From Bacteroidota bacterium (GTDB lineage: Bacteria; Bacteroidota; Bacteroidia; Bacteroidales; F082), in the NCBI GenBank assembly GCA_016845175.1, contig JAERTD010000028.1, forward strand, positions 62,001 through 126,000: a stretch of DNA of 64,000 nt, written 5' to 3'. This document shows positions 8,761 to 18,245 of this stretch, piece by piece (position 1 is the stretch's first letter; each line of letters begins with the position of its first letter). The notes beneath the pieces were generated by a model. That model searched no databases and was not told the origin of the DNA. It was given only the letters and a program-made list of their open reading frames with translations. The position numbers and the translations under genes were made by a program.

Positions 8761-9987
8761 ATGCAAAACTCCCTTAAGTTGTATTTGGCAGTTCCCGTAC
8801 TTAACGAATATGAAAACCTGCCGGAATTATTGGACTGTATTCTTAAACAAAGCTATACAAACTATGAGGTGGTGTTTTGTGTGAACCAGTATGAATCATG
8901 GTGGGATGAGGATCAGTACAAACGGAAATGTAAGGATAATGGCCGGAGCATGGAATACCTCCGTGATCGCAAACTGGACAATGTTAGAATTATCGACCGA
9001 TCTTCCAAAGGAAATGGTTGGACACGAAAGCACGGTGGGGTTGGTTGGGCAAGGAAGGTCATCATGGATGACATCAGTGATCAGGCTTCAGCAGATGATA
9101 TCATCATTAGCATGGATGCCGATACTTACTATCCTGAGGATTTTTTAGCTAAGATTGCTGCATTCTATCAGGAAAACCCGCGAGGGACAGGTCTTTCCAT
9201 ACCCTATTATCACAAACTCTGCTCAGAAGCAACCAACAATCGCCTCATACTTCGATATGAGATTTATATGCGCTATTATGCACACAATCTGATCAGAATT
9301 AAGAACCCATACGCTTTCACTGCCTTGGGATCTGCCATCGCCTTAAGTGTGGAGACCTACCGAAAGATTGGTGGTATCACACCAGTTAAAAGTGGAGAAG
9401 ACTTTTACCTGCTTCAAAAATTGGTTAAGACTGCGAAACTTGCTACTTGGGTTAATACCACTACCTATCCATCTGCACGGTTTTCAGATCGTGTATTGTT
9501 TGGCACCGGACCTGCGCTTATAAAAGGGAATTCAGGTGATTGGGATTCCTACCCATTTTATTTAGCTGATTCATTCGATAAAGTAGGTAATACATTTGGC
9601 AAGTTTGAAACCTTGTATACTCATGATCTGAAACTTCCCATGGATGCTTTTTTTAACCAGCAGTTTGGAAAGGAAGATTTCTGGCTTAGTCTGCGACACA
9701 ATTATAAGGACAGGAAGAATTTCGTCAAAGCCTGTCAGAATAAAGTTGATGGACTGAGAATATTGCAGTTCCTGCGCTGGGATAAGGATAGCACCACATC
9801 AGTTAATGAGTCGACATTAACAGATTATCTGTTGAAGCATGCCGTATCAAAATTACCGGATAGCATTAAAACAATCCTGAAAAAGATTAATTTTGAGAAG
9901 ACCAGCATCGAGGAATTGAATCAGCTGCGGGATTGGATGTTTGAAGAGGAAAGCAAATTGCGCAAAAATAATGCTGAAACAAAGTAA
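8761..9987 (+). CDS. Family 2 glycosyltransferase
   Basis: The N-terminus (LYLAVPVLNEYENLPELLD) is the nucleotide-binding strand of a GT-A fold. The metal-binding DxD is at Asp119-Ala-Asp121 in IIISMDADTYYPEDF, and a GEDFYLLQKL stretch further on corresponds to the acceptor-side ED motif of GT2 enzymes. There are no strong membrane segments, so the enzyme appears cytosolic. It should transfer a sugar from a nucleotide sugar to an acceptor that cannot be deduced here, since no polysaccharide genes adjoin it. It is the first gene of a co-directional run with miaA (30 bases downstream), a sensor kinase and a regulator. Confidence 0.82.
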   Translation: MQNSLKLYLAVPVLNEYENLPELLDCILKQSYTNYEVVFCVNQYESWWDEDQYKRKCKDNGRSMEYLRDRKLDNVRIIDRSSKGNGWTRKHGGVGWARKVIMDDISDQASADDIIISMDADTYYPEDFLAKIAAFYQENPRGTGLSIPYYHKLCSEATNNRLILRYEIYMRYYAHNLIRIKNPYAFTALGSAIALSVETYRKIGGITPVKSGEDFYLLQKLVKTAKLATWVNTTTYPSARFSDRVLFGTGPALIKGNSGDWDSYPFYLADSFDKVGNTFGKFETLYTHDLKLPMDAFFNQQFGKEDFWLSLRHNYKDRKNFVKACQNKVDGLRILQFLRWDKDSTTSVNESTLTDYLLKHAVSKLPDSIKTILKKINFEKTSIEELNQLRDWMFEEESKLRKNNAETK

Positions 9988-10017
9988 TTAAACTGATGCA
10001 TCAATACCTTCTAAGCT

Positions 10018-10932
10018 ATGATAAGCTCCAATTTGATTAGTATTTTGGGTCCGACGGCAACGGGAAAAACCAAGCTTGCAGCTCATTTAGCGGCCCTCAT
10101 TGGTGGTGAAATTATTAGTGCAGATTCCCGTCAGGTGTACCGGGGTATGGATCTGGGTACAGGGAAGGATATTGAAGACTATACTGTTGAATCTGTTCAG
10201 GTAGCACACCATTTAATCGACATAGTTGATCCTGGTTATGAGTATAATGTTTTTGAGTTTCAGCAGGATTTTAAAGAGGCTTATCAAAAGATACAGTCCA
10301 ATGATCACATTGCCATCATGTGTGGTGGCAGTGGCATGTATCTGGATGCCATAATACGAGCTTATGATATGCGGAAAGTACCAGAAGACAAGCAGTTGCG
10401 AAAGTCGCTGGTTACATATACCAATGATGAATTAAGTCGTAGATTACGTCAGCTGGGACCTGTGCATAACACCACAGACACCGCAGATCGGGACCGTCTG
10501 ATCAGAGCCATTGAAATAGCTGAATACAAATCCAAGCGACCCTCACCACCTGATATGCCCAAAATAAACTCCATTAATTTTGGCTTAAGGCTGGAACGTA
10601 CTGAAATCAGGAGAAGGATCACAGAAAGACTGGAAACACGACTGGATGAAGGCATGCTCGAGGAAGTCAGACAATTGTTGGACGGCGGGCTCAAACCAGA
10701 GCAACTGACCTTTTATGGTTTGGAATACAAATATTTGACTCAGCATATCTGCGAAGAAATTTCTTATGATGAAATGTTCGAAAGTCTGAATACCGCCATT
10801 CATCAATTCGCCAAGAGACAAATGACCTGGTTTAGAAGGATGGAAAAGAATGGTGTCAAAATCAACTGGATTGATGGAGCGGCCGAACTCAATGAAAAAC
10901 TTACAGTAATTATTGGTTTGATACCCAGATGA
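10018..10932 (+). CDS. miaA: tRNA dimethylallyltransferase
   Basis: MiaA transfers a dimethylallyl group to N6 of A37 in tRNAs reading codons that start with U, improving decoding fidelity. The 304-residue length is normal. The P-loop GPTATGKT is at residues 11-18, followed by the family motifs SADSRQVYRGMDLGTGK and HHLIDIVDPGYEYNVFEF, a conserved CGGSGMYLDAI, and a C-terminal FAKRQMTWFRR tRNA-binding stretch. The gene ends in ATGA, where the ATG at 10929 starts the downstream sensor kinase, so translation is probably coupled. Confidence 0.96.
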   Translation: MISSNLISILGPTATGKTKLAAHLAALIGGEIISADSRQVYRGMDLGTGKDIEDYTVESVQVAHHLIDIVDPGYEYNVFEFQQDFKEAYQKIQSNDHIAIMCGGSGMYLDAIIRAYDMRKVPEDKQLRKSLVTYTNDELSRRLRQLGPVHNTTDTADRDRLIRAIEIAEYKSKRPSPPDMPKINSINFGLRLERTEIRRRITERLETRLDEGMLEEVRQLLDGGLKPEQLTFYGLEYKYLTQHICEEISYDEMFESLNTAIHQFAKRQMTWFRRMEKNGVKINWIDGAAELNEKLTVIIGLIPR

Positions 10933-13900
10933 GGAAGATGCAGCCATATGCCATTGTATTCATGCTCTTCCTGCTGCTGGTTGGTATGGGTGTTTCTGCC
11001 CAAAGACCCATTAGCTATAAGAAACCTTTACGTACTGATCCTCAGGCTCGCTTTGTCCGCCTTACAACAGAAGATGGCCTAAGTAACAATCGGATATTAG
11101 ATATTCTGCAGGATAGAAATGGGTTTATTTGGATAGCCACCCTCGAAGGTTTGAATAAGTATGATGGCAGTACTTTTGAAATCTTTAAACATAGTGAATC
11201 AGACTCATCTTCTTTGTCTTCAAATCTAATTACCACCTTATTGGAAGATAAGCAGGGCAACCTTTTCATAGGAACGGATAAAGGACTGCATAGGTATAAT
11301 AAGAAAAACAATCATTTTGAGGCAGTCGTACTCAAGGGGGAGGCTTATGATACCGAACAACCCTATATCCGAAAAGTAATAGAAGGCCCCAATAATAGCC
11401 TCTGGATCTCTGATGTGGATGGATTCCTAATAAACTATAATACACGAACTAAGCACTTGGTAAATGTGTATAAACATCAGAAAATTAACCAGCCCTATTA
11501 TTATTACTCACCCCTCTATTACGATAATGACAGCACCTTATGGGTAGGGGGACGGAACGTCGACCCTACCTATCTGGATGAAAATGCAGATAAACTTGTC
11601 TCTCTGGGTTCGGATAGGGATGATTATTCAATGAAGCGTGAAAATGATGTGGCGTGCTATTATGAAGATAGCAGAAGGACCTTTTGGGTAACTGCACTCG
11701 ATGGTATCTACACTCTGGATAAAGCTTCCGAAGTATTTACGAAGTTTCTGGGTGTCTCCACCTGGGATGTGCATGAGGCGAAAAGTGGTTTGCTGTGGTT
11801 TGCCACAGGAAGTGGGGTTTATCAGATGGATCCAACCACCGGTTTAATCACAGCATTTGAAAACCAAAAAGATAATCCGTCTTCATTGTCCAATAACAAT
11901 GTCCTCAAAATATGTGAAGATAGTAGAGGAAACCTCTGGTTTGCAACCAGACAGGGTGTTAGTATTTATGCGCCACCAGAACTGCCTTTTGGACCTTATA
12001 CACATCTGCCAGGTGTGCAAAATAGTCCTGAAGGGCGAGTGGTTACAGCGGTTTTTGAGGATCAAAAGAATAATCTGTGGATAGGTTACCAGAATAGCGG
12101 TCTGGATTATTTCGATCCTAAAGAAGAAAATTTTTACCACTACAATACGGAAACATCCGAACTTGCCAGCAATAAAATATCTGCCCTGTTCATAGACTCA
12201 AAGAAAAGACTTTGGGTGGGTCTCTGGGCAGGTGTAGGCTTCCATATCTATGACGACAAAACACAAGGATTTGAGTTGCATACTTATGGTACTAATACAT
12301 TTGCTCTGGATTGGTATAACGATTTTGCTGAAGATGACCTGGGTCAGTTTTATCTTGGATTTTGGGGGGCGGATGGCTTATGTAAATTTGATCCGGAATC
12401 AGGAAAATTCGGAGAAAACTTTAGATTGCGCTTTCCTCGTATTCAAGTGTCAAGATTGGTAACCCGTTTACTTAAGGATAATAAAGGTAACCTATGGGTG
12501 GGAACCACAGCAGCAGGAGTCCATCGTTATTTCCCGGAACAAGATTCCACAGCAAGTTATTTTGCTGACGATACCATTTCCAGTGGCTTGACATCAAATG
12601 CAATTGCTGATATTACACAAGTCCCAAATGGAGATATATGGCTGATAAGCAACAGCCTGCAGCGTTATTTGCCCGAATCGGATTCCTTTATTTCCTTTGG
12701 ATTGGAGCATGGATTGGGTAGTGAACGCTTGGTCTCCTTATTAGCAGATGATTACGGGAACATCTGGGTGGCCACCCAATATGATGGTTTGTATCGCTTC
12801 AATATTGAAAAAGAAAGTTTTAAACAGTTCAGTAAAGAGGATGGCTTGCAATCCAATAGTTTTACAGCGGCCAGGTATAAACTAGCTTCTGGTGATTTGT
12901 TTTTTGGTGGGCAAAATGGATTTAACCTATTTGATCCCTCAGCAATACATTGGCGTCATAGCTTTCCCAAGGCTTCATTTGGTAGGATGTTCGTATTTGA
13001 TGAGATAAGGGTTCATGACCTGAACGAAGTACAATTTGTCAATCTCTCACCTGGAGAAAATGTGTTCACCATAGAGCTGGGAAGCTATGAAAGGGTGGTA
13101 CCCGAGAAATATGTCTATCAATGCAAATTGGAAGGCCATGATCAGGACTGGGTTACTTTGGACAGCAAACAGAGGCAGCGTAGGTTTGCAGGCATTGCCC
13201 CCGGTCGATATACATTTTATTATCGGATTGGAAATAAGGATGGGCTTTGGTATCGACAATCATTAAAGATTGTACTTAATCTGCGAACCCCATTTTATAA
13301 AACCTGGTGGTTTATAAGCTTCTCAGTCATCGTATTGATTGTGATCGTTTATTTTATTGTGCAGAGAAGGCTATATGATTTGAAACAAAAACAGCGAGGC
13401 CTGGAGTTACAGCAGAAGCTTTTTCGCTTGCAAATGAACCCTCATTTCATGTTTAACTCACTGTTGGCGATTCAGAATTACATTTTTATGAAAAACACCA
13501 AAGAAGCAGGAAATTTTCTGTCTGATTTCGCACGCCTGTTTCGCTTGATACTGGATCATAGTAAGGTGGAGTTTGTCCCCATGGAAAAAGAATTGGAGAC
13601 ACTGGAGTTATACCTTACTCTGCAAAAACTCAGGTATCAGGATAAGTTTACCTACCATATTGAATTGGATGAGGAAATTGATGTGGAATTGTTTCAGATT
13701 CCTCCCATGCTTGCCCAACCGATGATTGAAAATGCCTTGGAGCATGGCCTGTTTTACAAAAAAGACAGTGGGAATATCTGGATACGGTTTAAGCTCGATA
13801 AAGATGCAATTGTCTTTGAAGTACAGGATGATGGGGTAGGTCTTTCAGAAACGAGAAAGAAAGAACCTTTGTCCAAGGATCATAAATCATCTGCTTTGGA

Positions 13901-14042
13901 AATCACAAGAGAACGGATTAATATTTTGGGTAAAAAGCACAAGTATTTTGTGTTTTTTGAGTTAAAAGAAACAAAGGATTCAGAAGGAAATGTAAGTGGA
14001 ACCATTGTAAGGTTTAATATTCCCTACAAACCCTATACATAA
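10929..14042 (+). CDS. Two-component regulator propeller / LytS-type sensor histidine kinase
   Basis: A signal peptide (to about VSAQ) is followed by many repeats of the reg_prop type (for example GNLWVGTTAAGVHRY, DRNGFIWIATLEGLNKY), which together make two seven-bladed sensor propellers, then a Y_Y_Y domain (GRYTFYYRIGNKDG), one membrane helix at about 787-808, a short coiled coil and a His_kinase domain. His839 lies in QMNPHFMFNSL, the LytS-family phospho-acceptor, and the HATPase N box is PMIENALEHG. Such kinases sense extracytoplasmic ligands, often glycans in gut relatives. The LytTR regulator 12 bases downstream is the obvious partner. Unlike the hybrid kinases of Bacteroides, this one has a separate regulator. 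The start overlaps the miaA stop by four bases. Confidence 0.93.
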   Translation: MRKMQPYAIVFMLFLLLVGMGVSAQRPISYKKPLRTDPQARFVRLTTEDGLSNNRILDILQDRNGFIWIATLEGLNKYDGSTFEIFKHSESDSSSLSSNLITTLLEDKQGNLFIGTDKGLHRYNKKNNHFEAVVLKGEAYDTEQPYIRKVIEGPNNSLWISDVDGFLINYNTRTKHLVNVYKHQKINQPYYYYSPLYYDNDSTLWVGGRNVDPTYLDENADKLVSLGSDRDDYSMKRENDVACYYEDSRRTFWVTALDGIYTLDKASEVFTKFLGVSTWDVHEAKSGLLWFATGSGVYQMDPTTGLITAFENQKDNPSSLSNNNVLKICEDSRGNLWFATRQGVSIYAPPELPFGPYTHLPGVQNSPEGRVVTAVFEDQKNNLWIGYQNSGLDYFDPKEENFYHYNTETSELASNKISALFIDSKKRLWVGLWAGVGFHIYDDKTQGFELHTYGTNTFALDWYNDFAEDDLGQFYLGFWGADGLCKFDPESGKFGENFRLRFPRIQVSRLVTRLLKDNKGNLWVGTTAAGVHRYFPEQDSTASYFADDTISSGLTSNAIADITQVPNGDIWLISNSLQRYLPESDSFISFGLEHGLGSERLVSLLADDYGNIWVATQYDGLYRFNIEKESFKQFSKEDGLQSNSFTAARYKLASGDLFFGGQNGFNLFDPSAIHWRHSFPKASFGRMFVFDEIRVHDLNEVQFVNLSPGENVFTIELGSYERVVPEKYVYQCKLEGHDQDWVTLDSKQRQRRFAGIAPGRYTFYYRIGNKDGLWYRQSLKIVLNLRTPFYKTWWFISFSVIVLIVIVYFIVQRRLYDLKQKQRGLELQQKLFRLQMNPHFMFNSLLAIQNYIFMKNTKEAGNFLSDFARLFRLILDHSKVEFVPMEKELETLELYLTLQKLRYQDKFTYHIELDEEIDVELFQIPPMLAQPMIENALEHGLFYKKDSGNIWIRFKLDKDAIVFEVQDDGVGLSETRKKEPLSKDHKSSALEITRERINILGKKHKYFVFFELKETKDSEGNVSGTIVRFNIPYKPYT

Positions 14043-14054
14043 AACGAATAGATT

Positions 14055-14804
14055 ATGATGCGAACCCTAATTGTAGATGATGAAGTGAATGCCCGGCAAC
14101 TGGTGCGCAATATTCTTGAGATGTATTGCGACAAAGTTGAAATTGTTGGAGAAGCAGTGGATGTTAAAGATGCTGTGAAGAAGATAAAATCATTAAAACC
14201 CGATTTGTGTTTGTTGGATATTCAGATGCCTGATGGGACAGGTTTCGATCTTCTAAAAAAGTGTAAACCACTAAATTTCGATTTTATTTTTATTACCGCT
14301 TTTGAGCAATATGCCATAAAGGCCATAAAAATGAGTGCCCTGGATTATATAGTTAAGCCCATCAATACCAATGAATTGGTTCAGGCGGTGGAAAAGGCAA
14401 GTGAACGACAGGAGGAAGCATTTGTAGGGGAGCAAAAACTGGATAATTATATTCAAAACCTTCAACGCGATCCCGGAGAAAAAAGAATCATGATGAATAC
14501 TCTGGATGCCTTATACTCCATAAAAGTGAAGGATATTATTCGCTGTGAGGCGGATAAGAATTATACTGAGATATTTCTTGCCAGTCAAAAGAAACTGGTC
14601 ATTTCAAAAACCCTAAAAGAGTTTGAGGAAATGTTGGTAGAATCTGGTTTCTTCCGAACCCATCAGTCTCACCTGATCAATATCAGTTTTATCGAGAGTT
14701 TCGAAAAGGGCTTGAGTGGGGTGGCTGTACTTGCTGATGGTTCAAAAATCCCGGTGTCTTCCAGAAGAAAAGAAAGCTTTCTTCAATTATTGGAACGTCT
14801 ATAA
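14055..14804 (+). CDS. LytTR-family response regulator
   Basis: A receiver domain (residues 1-120) has the acidic pair Asp8-Asp9, the phospho-acceptor Asp55 in LCLLDIQMPDG, a conserved Thr in FITAFEQ and Lys in IVKPI. The C-terminal 105 residues form a LytTR DNA-binding domain (IIRCEADKNYTEIFL, FFRTHQSHLINISFIESF, LADGSKIPVSSRRKESF). It should bind direct repeats upstream of target genes when phosphorylated by the LytS-type kinase encoded just upstream. The first codon could be either of the two leading ATGs. The target genes are unknown; the next gene downstream is a small lipoprotein with its own leader. Confidence 0.94.
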   Translation: MMRTLIVDDEVNARQLVRNILEMYCDKVEIVGEAVDVKDAVKKIKSLKPDLCLLDIQMPDGTGFDLLKKCKPLNFDFIFITAFEQYAIKAIKMSALDYIVKPINTNELVQAVEKASERQEEAFVGEQKLDNYIQNLQRDPGEKRIMMNTLDALYSIKVKDIIRCEADKNYTEIFLASQKKLVISKTLKEFEEMLVESGFFRTHQSHLINISFIESFEKGLSGVAVLADGSKIPVSSRRKESFLQLLERL

Positions 14805-14987
14805 ATAGGTAGACAACATCATCACATCATATTTTTATAGGAGCAAATATTCGAGGGAACCAAACGAATAATCATTGCTTTATATCAATTACTCATCTGG
14901 GTTGAAATTTGACGTTTCAGGTCAATATTTTTGAACTTGAAAAAACGTTAAATCCGTTTGTTGATTACAAACACAACCCTAAAAATT

Positions 14988-15410
14988 ATGAACTTTAGAA
15001 AATTTATGACCCTATTGGCAATCGTTACAGTAAGTTTGTCGATGATTTATGGATCCTGCAACAAAGATGATGATGATCCGGCTCCGGTACCTACTCCATA
15101 TAGCCCCGGATTTGATGTAAGCTCCATATCTGGAATTGTCGGTGGTATAGAAGCCATTGAATTCGCCATTCGTTGCACAACAGATGATGTAGAATTGGTA
15201 AGAATTGATGTTAGAGCACCTGACGGAAGCTCCGGAACCTATACAGGTGGTGGTGATATCTGGTTAAAAGACGAAATGATGTATATACCAGATACTTTCC
15301 CGAAAGTTTCTGGTACTTGGTCATTCACCATATCAGGTACAATAAAAAGTGGTTCACACAATGGAGAAGGCTATTCAGTATCAAAGTCTGTTCCTGTAGG
15401 TGCTAAATAA
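14988..15410 (+). CDS. Small lipoprotein of unknown function
   Basis: I chose the ATG at 14988 rather than 14958 because a complete lipoprotein signal peptide follows directly, with lipobox YGSC (Cys24) and then NKDDDDPAPVPTPY, a typical linker. The mature part of about 115 residues is predicted to be all beta (RIDVRAPDGSSGTYTGGGD, SGTWSFTISGTIKS) and looks like a single Ig-like or jelly-roll domain. No enzymatic motif is visible. It lies 183 bases after the LytTR regulator, a gap that may hold its own promoter, and is followed by a terminator-like hairpin. It could be a target of the adjacent two-component pair, but that is inference. Confidence 0.75.
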   Translation: MNFRKFMTLLAIVTVSLSMIYGSCNKDDDDPAPVPTPYSPGFDVSSISGIVGGIEAIEFAIRCTTDDVELVRIDVRAPDGSSGTYTGGGDIWLKDEMMYIPDTFPKVSGTWSFTISGTIKSGSHNGEGYSVSKSVPVGAK

Positions 15411-15488
15411 AACATATGGCTTTTGGAGAAGGGTCTGTATCAACAGACTTTTCTTCGAAGGTTTTTGTATCCTGGTTGCTAATCGGGT

Positions 15489-15520
15489 TGGCTATTCATC
15501 GCTCGATGGGTAGCCTTTTT
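15489..15520 (+). terminator. Rho-independent terminator between the small lipoprotein gene and pcm
   Basis: GGCTA and CATCG pair with CGATG and TAGCC around a two-base internal mismatch, followed by six T residues. A weaker hairpin (GTCTGT/ACAGAC with a T-rich tail) lies upstream at 15433-15448. Both belong to the plus-strand lipoprotein gene. Confidence 0.75.
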
Positions 15521-16167
15521 TAATCGTCAGCTTTGTTTTTCAATAAAGGAACAAAACGAAAAGCACCAAATTCCCTTCTGATAAAATCACCGTTTTCTTG
15601 TTTTTCCAGACGGATCATGGTTTGGACATCACCACCACCCAGAGGGATGACCAAGAATCCGCCGGGTTTTAATTGGTCGAGCAAGGCATTAGGAATTTCA
15701 GGAGCTGCTGCTGTTATCAATATCTTGTCGTAGGGTGCAAACGCTGGCTGTCCTTTATACCCATCCCCATAAAACAGCTTTACTGCGTAGCCCAGACCAG
15801 GTAGAAACGCTTTGGTTTTTTGGAATAGTTTTTTTTGTCTTTCTATACTGAAAACTTTAGCACCCATCTCAGCTAATACACAGGCCTGGTATCCCGATCC
15901 GGTTCCTATCTCAAGTACTTTGTCGCCTTTTTTTACCTCCATCAATTCCGTTTGGAAAGCTACGGTATAAGGTTGAGAAATGGTTTGTCCCGACCCTATG
16001 GGGAATGGTTTATCTTCATATGCGTATTCCAAAAAAGAGGAATCCAGAAATAAATGCCTGGGTATCACGCGCATGGCCTCCAGCACTGCCTGATCTGTAA
16101 TGCCTTTTTTTGCGATGCTGTCGACCAATTTGTTTCTCATTCCCTTATGACGATAATTGTCAAGCAT
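15520..16167 (-). CDS. pcm: Protein-L-isoaspartate O-methyltransferase
   Basis: Pcm methylates L-isoaspartyl residues formed by protein ageing, starting their repair. The 215-residue protein shows the family's pattern: the N-terminal VLEAMRVIPRHLFL, the PIGSGQTISQPYTVA signature, the SAM-binding VLEIGTGSGYQACVLA (about residues 84-99) and the ITAAAPEIP strand. The C-terminal FVPLLKN is also typical. Length is normal and the start gives a full domain. It is transcribed opposite to its neighbours, apparently alone, with a divergent oxidoreductase gene upstream. Confidence 0.93.
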   Translation of the reverse strand: MLDNYRHKGMRNKLVDSIAKKGITDQAVLEAMRVIPRHLFLDSSFLEYAYEDKPFPIGSGQTISQPYTVAFQTELMEVKKGDKVLEIGTGSGYQACVLAEMGAKVFSIERQKKLFQKTKAFLPGLGYAVKLFYGDGYKGQPAFAPYDKILITAAAPEIPNALLDQLKPGGFLVIPLGGGDVQTMIRLEKQENGDFIRREFGAFRFVPLLKNKADD

Positions 16168-16282
16168 ATTCTCCTGGTTTTATTTAAAAGCTTTCATCAG
16201 ATAGCAGGGCGCCTTTTCTTTCAAAGTCTTATTATTCCTGCAATTTTCAGCGAAAATAACAATTAAGACAGCAAGAAAAAAT

Positions 16283-16290
16283 TACCTTTG
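16283..16290 (+). promoter_or_regulatory. Bacteroidota -7 box (TACCTTTG) for the oxidoreductase unit
   Basis: This box matches TAnnTTTG and lies 17 bases before the ATG at 16308. It is the likely promoter of the oxidoreductase, lipoprotein and sugar-transferase genes that follow. Confidence 0.55.
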
Positions 16291-16307
16291 CACAAAATTT
16301 TTATGAC

Positions 16308-17294
16308 ATGTTAAAAATAGGTGTTTTAGGAGTAGGTCATTTGGGAAAAATTCATTTGAAATGCATCCAAATGATTGATGATTATGAACTGGTTGGTTTT
16401 TATGATCCGGATACAGAAAATGCGAAAAAGATTAGCAAAGAGCAGCAACTAACTGCCTTCGAAAGCGTATCAGAATTGATAGATGCTTGTGATGTGGTTG
16501 ATATTGTTACACCCACCATTTCGCATTTTGAGTGTGCCTCTGAGGCCATAAAAAAATCCAAGCATGTTTTTATCGAAAAACCCATTGTTACATCCACAGA
16601 CGAGGCTCTGGAGTTGATTAAATTGGCGGATGAGGCCGATGTTAAAGTTCAAGTGGGTCATGTGGAGCGCTTCAACCCTGCTTTCATGGCTGCCCAGGAC
16701 AGTATCAATCAGCCCATGTTCCTTGAATCTCATCGTCTGGCAGAATTTAATCCCAGGGGGACCGACGTTCCTGTGGTTTTGGATTTAATGATTCATGATA
16801 TCGATATCGTATTGAGTGTGGTTAAATCTAACATTCGTAAGGTATATGCCAGTGGTGTTAATGTTGTAAGTGATACTCCTGATATTGCCAATGCCCGTTT
16901 GGAATTTGACAACGGTGCTGTGGCCAACCTTACTGCAAGCCGGATTTCTCTGAAGAATATGCGTAAAACCCGTTTTTTCCAACGGGATGCATACATTACT
17001 GTTGATTTTCTGGATAAAGTGGCTGAGGTAGTCAGAATGGAAGAAATTGACAATGATCCAAAGGATCCCTTCGCATTGGTGATCGATCTTGGAGAAAACA
17101 AGAAAAAACGCCGTATATATTTTGAAAAACCTGGAGTGGAAGCTTCAAATGCCATTAAGGACGAACTGGCCAGTTTTAAAGACTCGATTTTAAACAATAC
17201 CACACCTCCTGTAACTATAAATGATGGCTATCAAGCTCTTATGATTGCTCATATGATTCTTGACAGAATTGGGGCGTCAAACAGCAATCTGTAA
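16308..17294 (+). CDS. Gfo/Idh/MocA family NAD(P)-dependent oxidoreductase
   Basis: The N-terminal Rossmann fold begins with IGVLGVGHLGKIHLKCI (GxGxxG) and carries the family EKPIVTS motif at about residues 91-97; the C-terminal half is the substrate-binding alpha/beta domain with HDIDIVLS in the active-site region. Members oxidise or reduce sugars, inositols or biliverdin-like compounds with NAD(P). The 328-residue length is normal. It is followed 63 bases later by a lipoprotein and then a polyprenyl sugar-phosphate transferase, so a role in making a sugar nucleotide for a surface glycan is possible, but the substrate cannot be named. Confidence 0.9.
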   Translation: MLKIGVLGVGHLGKIHLKCIQMIDDYELVGFYDPDTENAKKISKEQQLTAFESVSELIDACDVVDIVTPTISHFECASEAIKKSKHVFIEKPIVTSTDEALELIKLADEADVKVQVGHVERFNPAFMAAQDSINQPMFLESHRLAEFNPRGTDVPVVLDLMIHDIDIVLSVVKSNIRKVYASGVNVVSDTPDIANARLEFDNGAVANLTASRISLKNMRKTRFFQRDAYITVDFLDKVAEVVRMEEIDNDPKDPFALVIDLGENKKKRRIYFEKPGVEASNAIKDELASFKDSILNNTTPPVTINDGYQALMIAHMILDRIGASNSNL

Positions 17295-17357
17295 CAATTT
17301 ATTAACATTTGACAATATCATTATTGATTCAGCGTTAACAGTTCTAAATAGGGGCCT

Positions 17358-18242
17358 TTGGGAAAATTGTATTCTGCATATTATTGGGGATTTTTTATAG
17401 CGGTAGCGGGCGCCTTGTTATTCACAAGCTGCAATAAATTTGAAGGTCCTCAAACAGTTCCGGCTTACTTAAGTATTGATAGTCTTATTTTGAACACCAA
17501 TTATTCAACCCAGGGTTCAGCTGCCCATGAGGTGGTTGATGTTTGGATTTATGTTGATGACCAACAAATTGGGGTATTCGAATTGCCAGCTGAATTTCCG
17601 GTACTTGTTGAAGGAAAGCATAAACTAGAAATCAGGATGGGAATAAAACTCAATGGCATATCCAGTACCAGAGTGCCTTACCCGTTTTATCAGCCGCTGA
17701 TTTATGAAGACTTTGAGTTTTTTCCTGATAGCGTCAGAAGGCTTGGGAATATTGAAACTACCTATACTTCAAATATTGTTTTTGCCTGGCTGGAAGATTT
17801 CGAGTTGTACAACAGCATATCCATTAAGGAAACGACCATCAGTGATACCACGATCAAACAAATTAGCCTGGAACCTACCCCTGAATACAGGAACTATGCT
17901 GGTGTCATCAACCTGACGGATGAAAAACCCTATTACAGCGGCTATACTTTCAGCTCTTTTGATCTTCCCAAGCAGGGAGCCTATATATTGCTGGAAGTAA
18001 GTTTTAAAACCAATAACTTTTTAACCATTGGTTTAATCCCAAGGGGATATGATAAGCAACCTTTGGTGATACTAAACCAGTCTGATGAATGGAACAAAAT
18101 ATATATTAACCTTGGTCCTAAAGTAACAGAATACTATAATGCCCCGGAATTTCTTGTGTATTTTGAAACGGGAAAACAGTCGGATGTGACCAAGGCCGAT
18201 ATCCAATTGGATAATTTTAAGTTAATCTACCGACCAAATTAA
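17358..18242 (+). CDS. Lipoprotein of unknown function (TTG start)
   Basis: No ATG lies near the 5' end; the TTG at 17358, preceded by the purine-rich AAATAGGGG, gives a full signal peptide with lipobox FTSC (Cys25). Another TTG three codons later is possible. The mature part has two regions: an N-terminal beta domain of about 110 residues (VVDVWIYVDDQQIGVFELP) resembling a carboxypeptidase-regulatory or transthyretin-like fold, and a C-terminal jelly-roll-like domain (AYILLEVSFKTNNFLTIGLI, then ADIQLDNFKLIYR) of the kind seen in carbohydrate-binding modules. It ends four bases before the glycosylphosphotransferase gene, so the pair is surely co-expressed. I do not recognise a named family. 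Confidence 0.78.
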   Translation: MGKLYSAYYWGFFIAVAGALLFTSCNKFEGPQTVPAYLSIDSLILNTNYSTQGSAAHEVVDVWIYVDDQQIGVFELPAEFPVLVEGKHKLEIRMGIKLNGISSTRVPYPFYQPLIYEDFEFFPDSVRRLGNIETTYTSNIVFAWLEDFELYNSISIKETTISDTTIKQISLEPTPEYRNYAGVINLTDEKPYYSGYTFSSFDLPKQGAYILLEVSFKTNNFLTIGLIPRGYDKQPLVILNQSDEWNKIYINLGPKVTEYYNAPEFLVYFETGKQSDVTKADIQLDNFKLIYRPN

Positions 18243-18245
18243 GGT

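Noticed and set aside
10585-10947. 120-codon reading frame antisense to the end of miaA
   Set aside because: Fully covered by the well-supported miaA gene on the other strand and without family resemblance.
16793-17203. 136-codon reading frame antisense to the Gfo/Idh oxidoreductase gene
   Set aside because: It is a by-product of the coding strand's codon pattern and has low-complexity Ser/Leu-rich composition; the plus-strand protein is clearly real.
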